From NCBI GenBank assembly GCA_001725945.1, contig LRMT01000027.1, positions 1 through 64,000 of the forward strand: DNA of 64,000 nt, in the 5' to 3' direction. Below are positions 31,744 through 40,945 of the stretch, piece by piece (position 1 is the stretch's first letter; each line of letters opens with the position of its first letter). A program made the position numbers and the translations under genes. Below the pieces are notes generated by a model. It searched no databases. It was not told the origin of the DNA and saw nothing but the letters and a program-made list of their open reading frames with translations. This DNA is from Cupriavidus sp. UYMMa02A. GTDB lineage: Bacteria; Pseudomonadota; Gammaproteobacteria; Burkholderiales; Burkholderiaceae.

Positions 31744-31929
31744 TTATTGCGCGGCCGGAGCCGAAGCAGCTGCCTTCTTGGCGTGCTTCTTGTGCGAGGT
31801 TTTCTTCTTCTGGGCCTTCGGGGCTTCCTTGGCGGCCGGTGCAGGTTCGGCAGCAGCAGGAGCCGAAGCCTGGGCGAAAGCGCCAGTGGCGAACAGACCA
31901 ACAACCAGGGCAGCGATCAGTTTTTTCAT
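31744..31929 (-). CDS. Small exported Ala/Lys-rich protein
   Basis: 61 residues. [20 protein letters not shown] is a clear signal peptide with an AFA-type cleavage site. The mature part (about 41 residues) is almost only Ala, Lys, Pro and Ser with [12 protein letters not shown] near the end, giving a strong positive charge and no predicted fold. It has an AGGTAATCCC leader region and its own terminator, and the T-rich start ATGAAAAAA is clean. A long in-frame reading from rluE into this gene exists but is caused by frame errors. Function is unknown; it may bind nucleic acid, lipopolysaccharide or other anions. Confidence 0.75.
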   Translation of the reverse strand: MKKLIAALVVGLFATGAFAQASAPAAAEPAPAAKEAPKAQKKKTSHKKHAKKAAASAPAAQ

Positions 31930-32032
31930 TGGGATTACCTCGGAGAATGACTGTAGTCGGAAAGGTTGGCGCGCAATTGACGCGTCACCGACAACAACGA
32001 AGACAGCAGCGGATGCGTTGACGTGACCGGTG

Positions 32033-32696
32033 TTAGTTTTTGTAACGCACTCGACCTTTATTGACGGCACCGGTCCCGCGGGTCTTGCCGCGCCCGGCTC
32101 GTTGCCGCGCGGCGCCTCCCGCGGCGGACGTGCGGGCGGCAGGCCGAGCAGGGCCGGCTCTATGATGCACGACTGCCCGGGCAGCAGGCCCAGCTCGCGC
32201 AGGTCCAGCCGCCCGATGCACGCGCGAACCAGCCGCAGCGTCGGGAAGCCGACGGCGGCGGTCATGCGGCGGACCTGCCGGTTCTTGCCTTCGCGGATCT
32301 GCAATTCCAGCCAGCTTGTCGGGATCGCCGCGCGGTAGCGTACCGGCGGATGCCGCGGCCAGAGCCACGACGGTTCTTCCACGGCGCGTACTTTCGCGGG
32401 CAAGGTATGGAAGTCGCCGAGGTCGACGCCTGCCTGAGCCGGGCCAGCGCGGCCTCGTCCGGGATGCCCTCGACCTGCGCGAAGTAGGTTTTGGCCAGCT
32501 TGTGGCGCGGATCGGCGATCCGGGCCTGCAGGCCGCCGTCATCGGTCAGCAGCAGCAGGCCCTCGCTGTCGGCGTCGAGGCGGCCGGCGGGATACACGCC
32601 AGGGGTCGCGATCCACTCGGCCAGGGTCTGGCGCGAAGGGTGTTCGGAAAACTGGCTCATGGTGCCAAAAGGCTTGTTCAGGGCAATCAGGGTCAT
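32033..32696 (-). CDS. Pseudouridine synthase RluE-type (RsuA/RluB/E/F family); two frame breaks
   Basis: Corrected length is about 221 residues. The catalytic [17 protein letters not shown] motif (Asp in GRLD) and the C-terminal [25 protein letters not shown] segment define the RsuA/RluB/E/F family; the lack of an S4 domain and the [14 protein letters not shown] start favour RluE, which modifies U2457 of 23S rRNA in E. coli. A G is missing near 32431 (CAGGGCGTC read as CAGGCGTC, the same context as in dnaK). A second break, somewhere between 32040 and 32160, is inferred because otherwise the frame runs into the next gene; the end at 32033 is therefore less certain. Confidence 0.8.
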
Positions 32697-32806
32697 GGGA
32701 CAGCAGTATGCCGCAGCCCGGACAGCCGCCGGCCTTCCTTGATCGGCGCGGGCTGGCCGGTTGGCACCCAGCGAAAAATTGCTGCATAATAGGAAGCCAG
32801 TCTTGT

Positions 32807-32820
32807 GTCTTATATAAGAC
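32807..32820. promoter_or_regulatory. Palindrome GTCTTATATAAGAC upstream of icd
   Basis: A 14-base perfect palindrome whose 12-base core TCTTATATAAGA is identical to that at 27868. It lies in the rluE/icd intergenic region, about 127 bases before icd. A TACAAT -10-like box follows at 32863-32868. A dimeric regulator of central metabolism is likely but not identified. Confidence 0.5.
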
Positions 32821-32947
32821 TGAAATGGTGCGGCGCAGTGCAGGCCAGCCTGGGCCTCCAGCTACAATGCCTTCGCTCCACCTCCCTCATTTTGCTGCCG
32901 GGTTGTGTACCGGGCGGCCGTCATAACCGTTCCGTACTGGAGACGTC

Positions 32948-34197
32948 ATGTACCAACACATCAAGGTTCCGGCCGGCCAAAAGATCACGGTCAACCAGGA
33001 TTTTTCGCTGAATGTCCCGGACAATCCGATCATTCCTTACATCGAAGGCGACGGCACGGGCCTCGATATCACGCCGGTGATGATCAAGGTGGTCGACGCC
33101 GCGGTGGAAAAGGCCTACAGCGGCAAGCGCAAGATTTCGTGGATGGAGATCTACGCCGGCGAGAAGTCCACCAAGGTCTACGGCCCGGACGTGTGGCTGC
33201 CGGACGAGACGCTGGACGTGCTCAAGGACTACGTCGTCTCGATCAAGGGTCCGCTGACCACGCCGGTCGGCGGCGGCATCCGTTCGCTGAACGTGGCGCT
33301 GCGCCAGCAGCTCGACCTGTATGTGTGCCTGCGCCCGGTGCGCTACTTCAAGGGCGTGCCTTCGCCGGTGCGTGAGCCGGAAAAGACCGATATGGTCATC
33401 TTCCGCGAGAATTCGGAGGACATCTACGCCGGCATCGAGTGGGAAGCCGAAAGCCCGCAGGCCAGGAAGCTGATCGCGTTCCTGCAGAATGAGATGGGCG
33501 TGAAAAAGATCCGCTTCCCGGAAACCTCGGGCATCGGCGTCAAGCCCGTGTCGAAGCAGGGCACCGAGCGCCTGGTGCGCAAGGCCATTCAGTACGCCAT
33601 CGACAACGATAAGCCGTCGGTAACGCTGGTGCACAAGGGCAACATCATGAAGTTCACGGAAGGCGGCTTCCGTGACTGGGGCTATGAGCTGGCCCAGAAG
33701 GAATTCGGCGCCGAGCTGGTCGACGGCGGCCCGTGGTGCAAGTTCAGGAATCCGAAGACCGGCCGCGACATCGTCATCAAGGACGCCATCGCCGACGCTT
33801 CCTGCAGCAGATCCTGCTGCGTCCCGCCGAATACTCGGTGATCGCCACGCTGAACCTGAACGGCGACTACATCTCCGACGCACTGGCGGCGCAGGTCGGC
33901 GGCATCGGTATCGCCCCCGGCGCAAACATGTCCGACTCCGTGGCCATGTTCGAAGCCACCCATGGCACGGCCCCGAAATACGCAGGCAAGGACTATGTGA
34001 ACCCGGGGTCGGAAATCCTGTCGGCGGAAATGATGCTGCGACATATGGGCTGGACCGAAGCAGCCGACCTGATCATCGCCTCGATGGAAAAGTCGATCCT
34101 GTCGAAGAAGGTCACTTATGACTTCGCCCGCCTGCTGGAAGGCGCGACGCAGGTGTCGTGCTCGGGATTTGGGCAGGTGATGATCGAAAACATGTGA
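32948..34197 (+). CDS. icd: Isocitrate dehydrogenase (NADP+); one frame break
   Basis: Corrected length is about 416 residues. It converts isocitrate to 2-oxoglutarate in the TCA cycle. Motifs: [17 protein letters not shown], the substrate loop [33 protein letters not shown], and [20 protein letters not shown] with the adenine-binding segment that indicates NADP. The size and sequence match the E. coli-type homodimer. A base is missing near 33798; corrected sequence reads [15 protein letters not shown]. An independent gene with a palindrome upstream and terminator downstream. Confidence 0.96.
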
Positions 34198-34244
34198 TCC
34201 GGCGCGTGCCCGTGCTCGTGCGCGGGCCGGCCAGCAAGTCCGGC

Positions 34245-34282
34245 AAGACCCCGGCAAGCCATGCGGTTCCGGGGTTTTCTTG
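34245..34282 (+). terminator. Rho-independent terminator after icd
   Basis: AAGACCCCGG pairs with CCGGGGTTTTCTT across a short internal stem-loop region, giving a strong stem followed by T-rich sequence about 50 bases after the icd stop. Confidence 0.7.
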
Positions 34283-34341
34283 CCTGCCGGATACCGGTTG
34301 GCTACAACGTCAGGGAGCCCGACATCGCAAGGAGCCAACTG

Positions 34342-34802
34342 ATGGAAGATCCGTTTCGCCGCCAGCGCTGGCGCCGGCAGTTTTCTACAGGGAACCCTTG
34401 GGTGCGCTCGACTGGCTGGAGCAGGCGTTCGGCTTCACGCGCACCATGGTCATCACGGACGACCAGGGCAAACTCGCGCACGCCGAAATGCGCTTTGGCG
34501 ACAGCTACCTGATGGTCGGAAGCGAGTGGGCTGACTACACCGCCAGCCCTGCCAGCGTGAATGGGAAGAACACGCAGGCCCTCCATGTCCATCTTCAGGA
34601 CGGGCTCGACGCGCACTGCGAGCGCGCCCGCGCCGCCGGCGCAGTGATCGTGCGCGAGCCGGAAGACCAGTTCTATGGCGACCGCGTCTACGCCGCTCGT
34701 GATCCGGAGGGCCATGTCTGGACCTTCGGCCAGACCGTGCGGAAGGTCAGCCGGGAAGAGGCCGAGCGGGCCAGCGGGCTGAAGATCGAAGGCTGGACTT
34801 GA
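34342..34802 (+). CDS. VOC (glyoxalase/bleomycin-resistance) family protein; one frame break
   Basis: Corrected length is about 153 residues, a single vicinal-oxygen-chelate domain: DWLEQAFGFTRTMVITDDQG, HAEMRFGDSYLMVG, then REPEDQFYGDRVYAARDPEGHVWTFGQTV. The YAARDPEGHVWTF ending resembles the PhnB-like and antibiotic-resistance VOC proteins. Substrate is unknown. AAGGAG lies about 10 bases before ATG 34342. One T is missing near 34355 (TTTT read as TTT), so the first codons are in a different frame; corrected start is MEDPFSPPALAPAVFY. A short hairpin follows at 34834. Confidence 0.78.
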
Positions 34803-34833
34803 CTTGCGCCGGAACGGCTGGCGCAGCATGCAG

Positions 34834-34860
34834 AAAGCCCGGCATGAAGCCGGGCTTCTG
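34834..34860 (+). terminator. Hairpin after the VOC gene
   Basis: AAGCCCGGC pairs with GCCGGGCTT around ATGAA, about 30 bases after the stop codon. T-run is short, so terminator strength is uncertain. Confidence 0.55.
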
Positions 34861-35019
34861 TCGGATGCGGTAGCGTGCAGCTGAGGGCCGTGCAACGGCA
34901 TTTCCGCCGCCCTGAGGGCGGCGGCCAGGCTGGCGCGGATCCCGTTCCGGGGGAGCTCCCCCCGCATCCTTGGTGACCACCCCGGAGCTCTGTCGGCCCG
35001 GATGCGGTCGCGGCGCACT

Positions 35020-35229
35020 TCAGGCCGAGGCGTCCTGAATGTTGGTGGCCTGCTTGCCCTTGGGGCCCTGGATCACCTCGAACGAGACGCGCTGACCTTC
35101 CTTGAGCGTCTTGAAGCCCGCCATCTGGATTGCCGAAAAGTGCGCAAACAGTTCTTCTTCGCCTTCGTCCGGCTTGATGAAACCGAAGCCCTTGGCGTCA
35201 TTGAACCATTTGACGATACCGCTTGCCAT
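35020..35229 (-). CDS. Cold-shock domain protein (CspA/CspD type)
   Basis: 69 residues: the complete cold-shock domain with RNP-1 KGFGFIKP and RNP-2 ELFAHFSAI. Such proteins bind single-stranded RNA/DNA and melt RNA structure. ATG 35229 follows GGGGGAGTAT. A promoter 260 bases upstream gives a leader of about 250 bases, long for a 69-residue gene and like the long leaders known for cold-induced csp mRNAs. It is divergent from clpS. The frame is intact. Which paralogue it is cannot be settled from sequence alone. Confidence 0.93.
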   Translation of the reverse strand: MASGIVKWFNDAKGFGFIKPDEGEEELFAHFSAIQMAGFKTLKEGQRVSFEVIQGPKGKQATNIQDASA

Positions 35230-35488
35230 ATACTCCCCCAACGAAATAGCAGATTTCAAAGCGGGGAAGCCTGCGGCCAGCCGGATGTCACGCGGCGCAG
35301 CGCCATGACGGCCGTTCCCCTTCGGGACGCGGTCGGCAATGACGCGGCTTGTGTATCGCGTGGCGACGCTTCCGGCAATTGTCTTGTCTGCCAGGCGTGC
35401 CGCCACTGGTCCGTGGGCCTCCCCGCTCACGGATCACCCGGGCCGGCCTTTTTGCTTGGCTCGCTGGCCTGAACCGGGTGTGCGATCG

Positions 35489-35517
35489 ATTCTTCTGGCA
35501 AACCAATCGACTGTCAA
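35489..35517 (-). promoter_or_regulatory. Sigma-70-type promoter of the cold-shock gene
   Basis: On the minus strand, TTGACA (35517-35512) and AAGAAT (35494-35489) are separated by 17 bases. Perfect -35 box, 4 of 6 matches at -10. Transcription would begin near 35482, giving the roughly 250-base leader. Confidence 0.6.
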
Positions 35518-35721
35518 GCTGGCGGATTCCCCACTCCCGGCAGGGTGTGGCGGGAATGGGACGGCGGCAGATGGTACCGTGTGGGGGTGCGCACAGTGGT
35601 GCGGGGGCGCAGGCGGTAGCCTGCCAGCGTACCCCGCTCACGTGCATTGCAGTGCCTTTGGCGCTTTTTAAACGTCGGCGAATGGGTGGTGCGGGTCTGA
35701 ATCCTGAGACTGCTCCCCAAA

Positions 35722-35749
35722 TTGCAGAGTTGTGAGTAAGGGTTAGAAT
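35722..35749 (+). promoter_or_regulatory. Sigma-70-type promoter of clpS
   Basis: TTGCAG (35722-35727), 16-base spacer, TAGAAT (35744-35749). The -10 box ends 6 bases before the clpS ATG, so the predicted start point falls at or next to the A of the ATG. Confidence 0.5.
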
Positions 35750-35755
35750 AAAGCC

Positions 35756-36082
35756 ATGGCTACACGGCTGGCGAATGTCCCACAACGCGAAGCAGGCACC
35801 ATTCTGGAGCGGAAAGAGCAGCAGCTCAAACCGCCCGCTATGTACAAGGTGCTGCTGCTCAATGACGACTACACTCCGATGGAGTTTGTAGTCATGATCC
35901 TGCAACAATATTTCAGCAGGGACCGGGAAACGGCGACGCAGATCATGCTCACCGTACACCGGGAAGGAAAGGGCGTCTGCGGTATCTACACCAGAGATAT
36001 TGCAGCGACCAAGGTCGAGCTGGTGTCAACGCACGCGCGGCAGGCGGGGCACCCCTTGCAGTGCGTGATGGAGGAAGCATGA
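35756..36082 (+). CDS. clpS: ATP-dependent Clp protease adapter ClpS
   Basis: 108 residues. ClpS delivers N-degron substrates to ClpAP. The [21 protein letters not shown] motif with the ClpA-binding and N-end-rule pocket residues is complete, as is the final [21 protein letters not shown] segment. A good ribosome site before ATG 35756 is not visible; the promoter -10 box lies only 6 bases upstream. The stop overlaps the clpA start (ATGA), so the two are coupled. The frame is intact. Confidence 0.96.
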   Translation: MATRLANVPQREAGTILERKEQQLKPPAMYKVLLLNDDYTPMEFVVMILQQYFSRDRETATQIMLTVHREGKGVCGIYTRDIAATKVELVSTHARQAGHPLQCVMEEA

Positions 36083-38376
36083 TTGCGCAAGAATTGGAAG
36101 TGAGCCTGCACATGGCGTTTGTTGAGGCCCGGCAGGCACGCCACGAGTTCATTACCGTGGAGCACCTGCTGCTGGCATTGCTCGACAATCCCACGGCAGC
36201 TGAAGTCTTGCGCGCGTGCGCGGCCAATATCGAGGACCTGCGCACAAGCCTGAAGAACTTCATCGCGGATAACACGCCGGTGGTGCCGGGGACCGACGAG
36301 GTCGACACCCAGCCCACACTCGGTTTCCAGCGCGTCATCCAGCGCGCGATCATGCACGTCCAGTCAACTTCCAACGGCAAGAAGGAAGTGACCGGTGCCA
36401 ACGTGCTCGTCGCCATCTTTGGCGAGAAGGATTCGCACGCGGTCTACTACCTGCAGCAGCAGGGCGTGACCCGCCTGGACGTGGTGAATTTCATCAGCCA
36501 CGGCATCCGCAAGGACCAGTCCGAGCCGGCCAAGCATGGCGACGGCACGGGCGAGGGCGAGGGCGGCGATGGCAAGGAAAGTCCGCTCGAGCAATACACG
36601 CAGAACCTGAACACGCTGGCCAAGGCCGGCAAGATCGACCCGCTGATCGGCCGCGAAAGCGAAGTCGAGCGCGTGGTACAGGTGCTGTGCCGCCGGCGCA
36701 AGAACAATCCGTTGCTCGTCGGCGAGGCCGGTGTCGGCAAAACCGCCATTGCGGAAGGCCTGGCCTGGCGCATCACCAAGAACGAGGTGCCGGACATCCT
36801 GGAAAAGGCGACCGTCTACTCGCTCGACATGGGCGCGCTGCTGGCCGGCACCAAGTACCGAGGTGATTTCGAGCAACGCCTGAAGGGCGTGCTGAAGTCG
36901 CTCAAGGACAACCCGAACGCGATCCTGTTCATCGACGAGATCCACACGCTGATCGGCGCAGGCGCCGCATCGGGCGGCACGCTCGACGCGAGCAACCTGC
37001 TCAAGCCGGCGCTGTCGTCGGGCCAGCTCAAGTGCATCGGCGCGACCACCTTCACCGAGTACCGAGGCATCTTCGAGAAGGATGCGGCACTGTCGCGGCG
37101 CTTCCAGAAGATCGACGTGGTCGAACCGTCGGTGGACCAGACCGTGCAGATCCTGCGCGGCCTGAAGTCGCGCTTCGAGGAGCACCACGGCGTCAAGTAC
37201 GCGGCCTCGGCGCTGACCGCGGCGGCCGAATTGTCGGCGCGCTTCATCACCGACCGCCACCTGCCTGACAAGGCGATCGACGTGATCGACGAAGCCGGTG
37301 CGGCGCAGCGCATCCTGCCGAAGTCCAAGCAGAAGAAGACCATCGGCAAGGGCGAGATCGAGGACATTGTCTCGCGCATTGCGCGCATCCCGCCGCAGAG
37401 CGTGAACCAGGACGACCGCAGCAAGCTGCAGACGCTGGAGCGCGACCTGAAGTCGGTGGTGTTTGGCCAGGATCCGGCCATCGAGGCGCTGGCCTCCGCG
37501 ATCAAGATGTCGCGCGCGGGCCTGGGCAAGACCGACAAGCCGATCGGCTCGTTCCTGTTTTCGGGCCCCACCGGCGTGGGCAAGACCGAAGTTGCCAAGC
37601 AACTTGCCTTCATCATGGGCATCGAACTGCTGCGCTTCGACATGTCCGAATACATGGAACGCCATGCGGTGAGCCGTCTGATCGGCGCGCCGCCGGGGTA
37701 CGTCGGCTTCGACCAGGGCGGCCTGCTGACCGAGGCCGTCACCAAGAAGCCGCACTGCGTGCTGCTGCTTGATGAAATCGAAAAGGCGCATCCGGATATC
37801 TTCAATATCCTGCTGCAGGTGATGGACCATGGTTCGCTGACCGACAACAACGGCCGGCGCGCCGACTTCCGCAACGTGATCATCATCATGACCACCAATG
37901 CGGGGGCGGAGACCATGAATCGGGCCACCATCGGTTTCACCACGTCGCGCGAGCAGGGCGACGAGATGGCCGACATCAAGCGCATGTTCACGCCTGAGTT
38001 CCGTAACCGCCTGGACGCGATGATCAGCTTCCGCTCGCTCGACGAGGAAATCATCCTGCGCGTGGTCGACAAGTTCCTGATGCAGCTCGAGGAGCAGCTC
38101 CACGAGAAGAAGGTGGAAGCCAGCTTCACCGAGAAACTGCGCAAGTTCCTGGCGCACAAGGGCTTCGACCCGCTGATGGGCGCGCGCCCGATGCAGCGCC
38201 TGATCCAGGACTTGATCCGCAAGGCCCTGGCCGACGAGTTGCTGTTCGGCAAGCTGGTGTCCGGTGGCAAGGTTGTGGTCGATCTCGACGAGCAGGACCA
38301 GATCAAGCTGGACTTCTCCGAGGCCGATCCGGAGCCGCCTGAAGCGCCGGAAAGCGAGCAGCGCGCGGAGGCCTGA
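36079..38376 (+). CDS. clpA: ATP-dependent Clp protease ATP-binding subunit ClpA
   Basis: 765 residues, in frame. AAA+ unfoldase that feeds ClpP. Domains in order: Clp N domain (1-140, with DRETLL-like repeats), AAA-1 with Walker [18 protein letters not shown] and Walker [11 protein letters not shown], then AAA-2 with [27 protein letters not shown], and the C-terminal D2-small domain ending in [12 protein letters not shown]. Its ClpP-binding loop and the absence of the long M domain of ClpB identify ClpA. It starts 3 bases inside the clpS stop, AGGAAGC serving as ribosome site. No frame break in 2.3 kb, in contrast to its neighbours. Confidence 0.97.
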   Translation: MIAQELEVSLHMAFVEARQARHEFITVEHLLLALLDNPTAAEVLRACAANIEDLRTSLKNFIADNTPVVPGTDEVDTQPTLGFQRVIQRAIMHVQSTSNGKKEVTGANVLVAIFGEKDSHAVYYLQQQGVTRLDVVNFISHGIRKDQSEPAKHGDGTGEGEGGDGKESPLEQYTQNLNTLAKAGKIDPLIGRESEVERVVQVLCRRRKNNPLLVGEAGVGKTAIAEGLAWRITKNEVPDILEKATVYSLDMGALLAGTKYRGDFEQRLKGVLKSLKDNPNAILFIDEIHTLIGAGAASGGTLDASNLLKPALSSGQLKCIGATTFTEYRGIFEKDAALSRRFQKIDVVEPSVDQTVQILRGLKSRFEEHHGVKYAASALTAAAELSARFITDRHLPDKAIDVIDEAGAAQRILPKSKQKKTIGKGEIEDIVSRIARIPPQSVNQDDRSKLQTLERDLKSVVFGQDPAIEALASAIKMSRAGLGKTDKPIGSFLFSGPTGVGKTEVAKQLAFIMGIELLRFDMSEYMERHAVSRLIGAPPGYVGFDQGGLLTEAVTKKPHCVLLLDEIEKAHPDIFNILLQVMDHGSLTDNNGRRADFRNVIIIMTTNAGAETMNRATIGFTTSREQGDEMADIKRMFTPEFRNRLDAMISFRSLDEEIILRVVDKFLMQLEEQLHEKKVEASFTEKLRKFLAHKGFDPLMGARPMQRLIQDLIRKALADELLFGKLVSGGKVVVDLDEQDQIKLDFSEADPEPPEAPESEQRAEA

Positions 38377-38430
38377 GCAGGCACGCGAGGACATTGTCTG
38401 CAATTGCGGCCATCCTCGGGCAAAATACAG

Positions 38431-38460
38431 GGGCGGCAGAAATGCCGCCCTTTGTTTTTT
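38431..38460 (+). terminator. Rho-independent terminator after clpA
   Basis: GGGCGGCA pairs with TGCCGCCC around GAAA and is followed by TTTGTTTTTT. Confidence 0.9.
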
Positions 38461-38499
38461 GTCCCGGCAGCCGACCCGCTGCCCCTTCCTGAAAGACCG

Positions 38500-39525
38500 A
38501 TGTCCCGTCCCGAACGCACGCGGCTGCGCCGCATGCTGCTCAAAGTCCTGCCGCTGGCCGCCACGCCCCTGAGCGTGGTGCAGGCGATTGCCGCCCCCGC
38601 CGCCACTGCCGCAAGCGCGCCAGCCGAATTGCCCGCGAGCGGCCGTCCGATCTCCATGGTCCTGCCGTTCCCGCCGGGCGGCAGCGTCGACATCGTGGCA
38701 CGCCAGCTCCAGCCAGGCCTCAAGACTTTGCTGGGACAGACGGTCGTGGTCGACAACAAGCCGGGCGCGGGCGGCTGATCGCCTCAAGCACCGTGGCGCG
38801 GGCCCGGCCCGATGGCAACACGCTGCTGATGGCGTTCGACACGCATGCGATCAACCCGTTCGCCTACAAGCAGCTTCCGTACGACACCTTCCGCGATTTC
38901 ACGCCGATCTCACAACTCGTGCGTTTCCCGCTCGTGATCGCCGCCAACCCGGCGCTGCCGGCGTCGAATGTGCGCGAGCTGATCGCGCTCGCCAAGGCCA
39001 GGCCTGAAGGCGTGCGCTATGCCTCATCCGGCATTGGCAGCCTCAACCAGCTTGCCGCCGAGGCGCTGGCGACCGAGGCCGGCGTGCACATGCTGCATGT
39101 TCCCTACAAGGCGGCGGCCCCGCCGTGCAGGCTGTGCTGTCGAACGAGGTCGACATCTTCTTCAGCAGCTATGCGGCCGTGCAGGCGCATGTCGCGGCCA
39201 AGACCATCAAGGTGCTTGGCGTGACCGGCACCAGCCGATTGAAGCAGCTGCCGCAGGTGCCCACGGTGGCCGAGCAGGGCTTGCGCGGGTTCGAGGCGTA
39301 CTCGTGGATCGGCGTGTTCGGCCCGGCAAACATGGCGCCAGTTACGGTGAGCCGCATCCACGATGCGCTGGTCGAATCGCTGCACCAGCCGCGCGTGATC
39401 GATGCGCTGGCCGCACAGGGTTTCGAGATTGTCGGCGGCAGCCAGCCGAACTCGGCAACCTGGTGCGCCACGAGCACGACAAGTGGCAGGCCGTGGCGCG
39501 CAAGGCCAACATCCAGTTCGAGTAA
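38500..39525 (+). CDS. Bug/TctC-family periplasmic solute receptor; three frame breaks
   Basis: Corrected length is about 342 residues. An N-terminal export signal ([20 protein letters not shown]) is followed by the Bug-fold domain: [67 protein letters not shown], and a typical C-terminal [21 protein letters not shown]. These proteins bind carboxylates and related compounds for TTT or other transporters, or for sensing; the ligand cannot be told and no TctA/TctB genes are nearby. Bases are missing near 38775, 39111 (AAGGGCGGC read as AAGGCGGC) and 39448. The stop overlaps the next start as TAATG. Confidence 0.85.
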
Positions 39526-40372
39526 TGGCAAAACAGGCCGAAATGTTCGACCACGCGTCGTGGTCTGCCCCGATCTCGATGCCGGCGCCGACGCCTGGCG
39601 CCGGCTCGGCTTTACGCTGACGCCGCGCGGCTACCATACGCTGGGTTCGCAGAACCACTGCATCATGCTCGCGCGCGACTACGTCGAACTGCTGCATGTC
39701 ACGGCACCCAATCCGAGCCGGCAGTATTACTGGGATGCACAGGCCCGCGGTGGCGGCTGCGCGGCGATGTCATGCAAGAGTGCCGACGCCTTTGCCACGG
39801 CGGCGCGGCTGCGCGAGGGCGGGTGGCATACCTCCGACCCGATCGAGTTTTCCCGTCCCGTAGTGCTCGACGATGGCAGCGAGCAAGCTGCCACGTTCCG
39901 TGTCACGGCACTCGACGACGCACCGGGTGCGCGCTACTTCGTTTGCGAGCACCGCACGCCGGAACTGCTCTGGCGGCCGGAATGGAGGCGCCACGCCAAT
40001 GGCGCGCAGGGCATTGCATCGATGTTCCTCGTGGTGGCGCCGGCGCTGGTGGATGCGGCCGGCCGCGCCTATGCGGAACTGACCGGCGGCGAGATGACCC
40101 AGCTCAGCGACCACATCTGCAGCCTGGCGCTGGACGATGCCACGCTGGTCATCAGCACGCCGCAGGCGCTGGCGGCGGCAACCGGCACCTCGCATATCCG
40201 GCGCGACGTGCCTGGCTATGCGGCGATCCGTCTGCGCACCGATGCGCTGGCAGAGGCGCGTCTGCTCTGGCGCGATGCCGGTATTCCGGCCCAGGACCTG
40301 GGGCCGCATGAAACCCTGATTCCGGCGGACGCCGCCGGTGGCGTGGCCCTGCTGTTCGCACAGCAGGGTTGA
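39525..40372 (+). CDS. VOC family protein with Glyoxalase_3-like domain; one frame break
   Basis: Corrected length is about 282 residues. The N-terminal half reads VVVCPDLDAGADAWRRLGFT, LTPRGYHTLGSQNHCIML and DYVELLHV, matching a Glyoxalase_3-type VOC domain as I know it; a second half contains a repeat of the fold (GIASMFLVVAPALVDAAGRAYA). Metal-dependent chemistry is likely but the substrate is unknown. ATG 39525 overlaps the tctC stop (TAATG), which suggests a shared transcript and possibly a shared substrate. A base is missing near 39556 (probably CGGTCG read as CGTCG). Confidence 0.75.
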
Positions 40373-40393
40373 TACCCTGAGGCCAGCCAGCGC

Positions 40394-40893
40394 TCAGGCG
40401 GTGGCCTTGGCGTGGTGCACGCCGGTCGAGCCGAAACCGCCGGCGCGCGCTCGCTGCTTTCCGAGAATTCTTCGACCGTCGTGAACACCGGGCGCAGCAC
40501 GGGCACGAACATCATCTGCGCGATGCGCTCGCCCGGCTGGATCACGATCGGCTCGGTGCCGGGCGCGTTGCGGTTCCACACGCTGACCATGATCTGGCCC
40601 TGGTAGTCCGCATCGATCACGCCGATCGAATTGCCCAGCACCAGTCCTTTCTTGTGGCCCAGCCCCGAGCGCGGCACGATGGTCGCGGCCATATAGGGGT
40701 TGCCCATATGCACGGCGATGCCGGCCGGCACCAGTTGCGCGGCGGTACCCGGCGCGATCGACACGGGCGCGTCGACGCAGGCATGCAGGTCGATGGCGGC
40801 GGCCATGTCGCTCTGGTAGCCGGGCAGGCCCCACTCGTTCAGGCGGGCATCCAGTACCTTGATTTCAACGGAGGGGTTCAGTTCTTGGCTCAT
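40394..40893 (-). CDS. dut: dUTP diphosphatase (trimeric dUTPase); one frame break
   Basis: Corrected length is about 166 residues. It hydrolyses dUTP to dUMP and keeps uracil out of DNA. All five dUTPase motifs are seen: GYQSDMAAAIDLHA, PRSGLGHKKGLVLGN, GVIDADYQGQIMVSV, PGERIAQMMFVPV and, after correction, the C-terminal P-loop GGFGSTGVHHAK. A G is missing near 40441 (CGGGCGG read as CGGCGG on the coding strand), which otherwise destroys the essential C-terminal motif. It ends before the convergent VOC gene; the LLM oxidoreductase gene starts upstream on the same strand. Confidence 0.95.
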
Positions 40894-40945
40894 ATCGGGA
40901 TCGGTTCAGCGAATTCACGGCAAGGGCGCTATGCGTTGCCGGGCT

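Larger units (their letters stand above)
35230..35755. other. 526-base intergenic region, csp and clpS promoters
   Basis: No reading frame looks coding on either strand. The csp leader occupies roughly 35230-35482 and the csp promoter 35489-35517, while the clpS promoter is at 35722-35749. Between them, 35520-35720 is featureless to my eye. Confidence 0.6.

Noticed and set aside
31744..32403. An apparent fusion of the pseudouridine synthase to the small exported protein
   Set aside because: The joining frame comes from missing bases in rluE, and the small gene has its own signal peptide, start codon and terminator.
36364..38787. An 807-codon minus-strand frame across clpA
   Set aside because: It is antisense to an unbroken, fully conserved clpA.
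39125..40372. An apparent fusion of the Bug receptor and the VOC protein
   Set aside because: The join depends on missing bases at 39448 and 39556. In the corrected sequence the two genes are separate and overlap only by TAATG.
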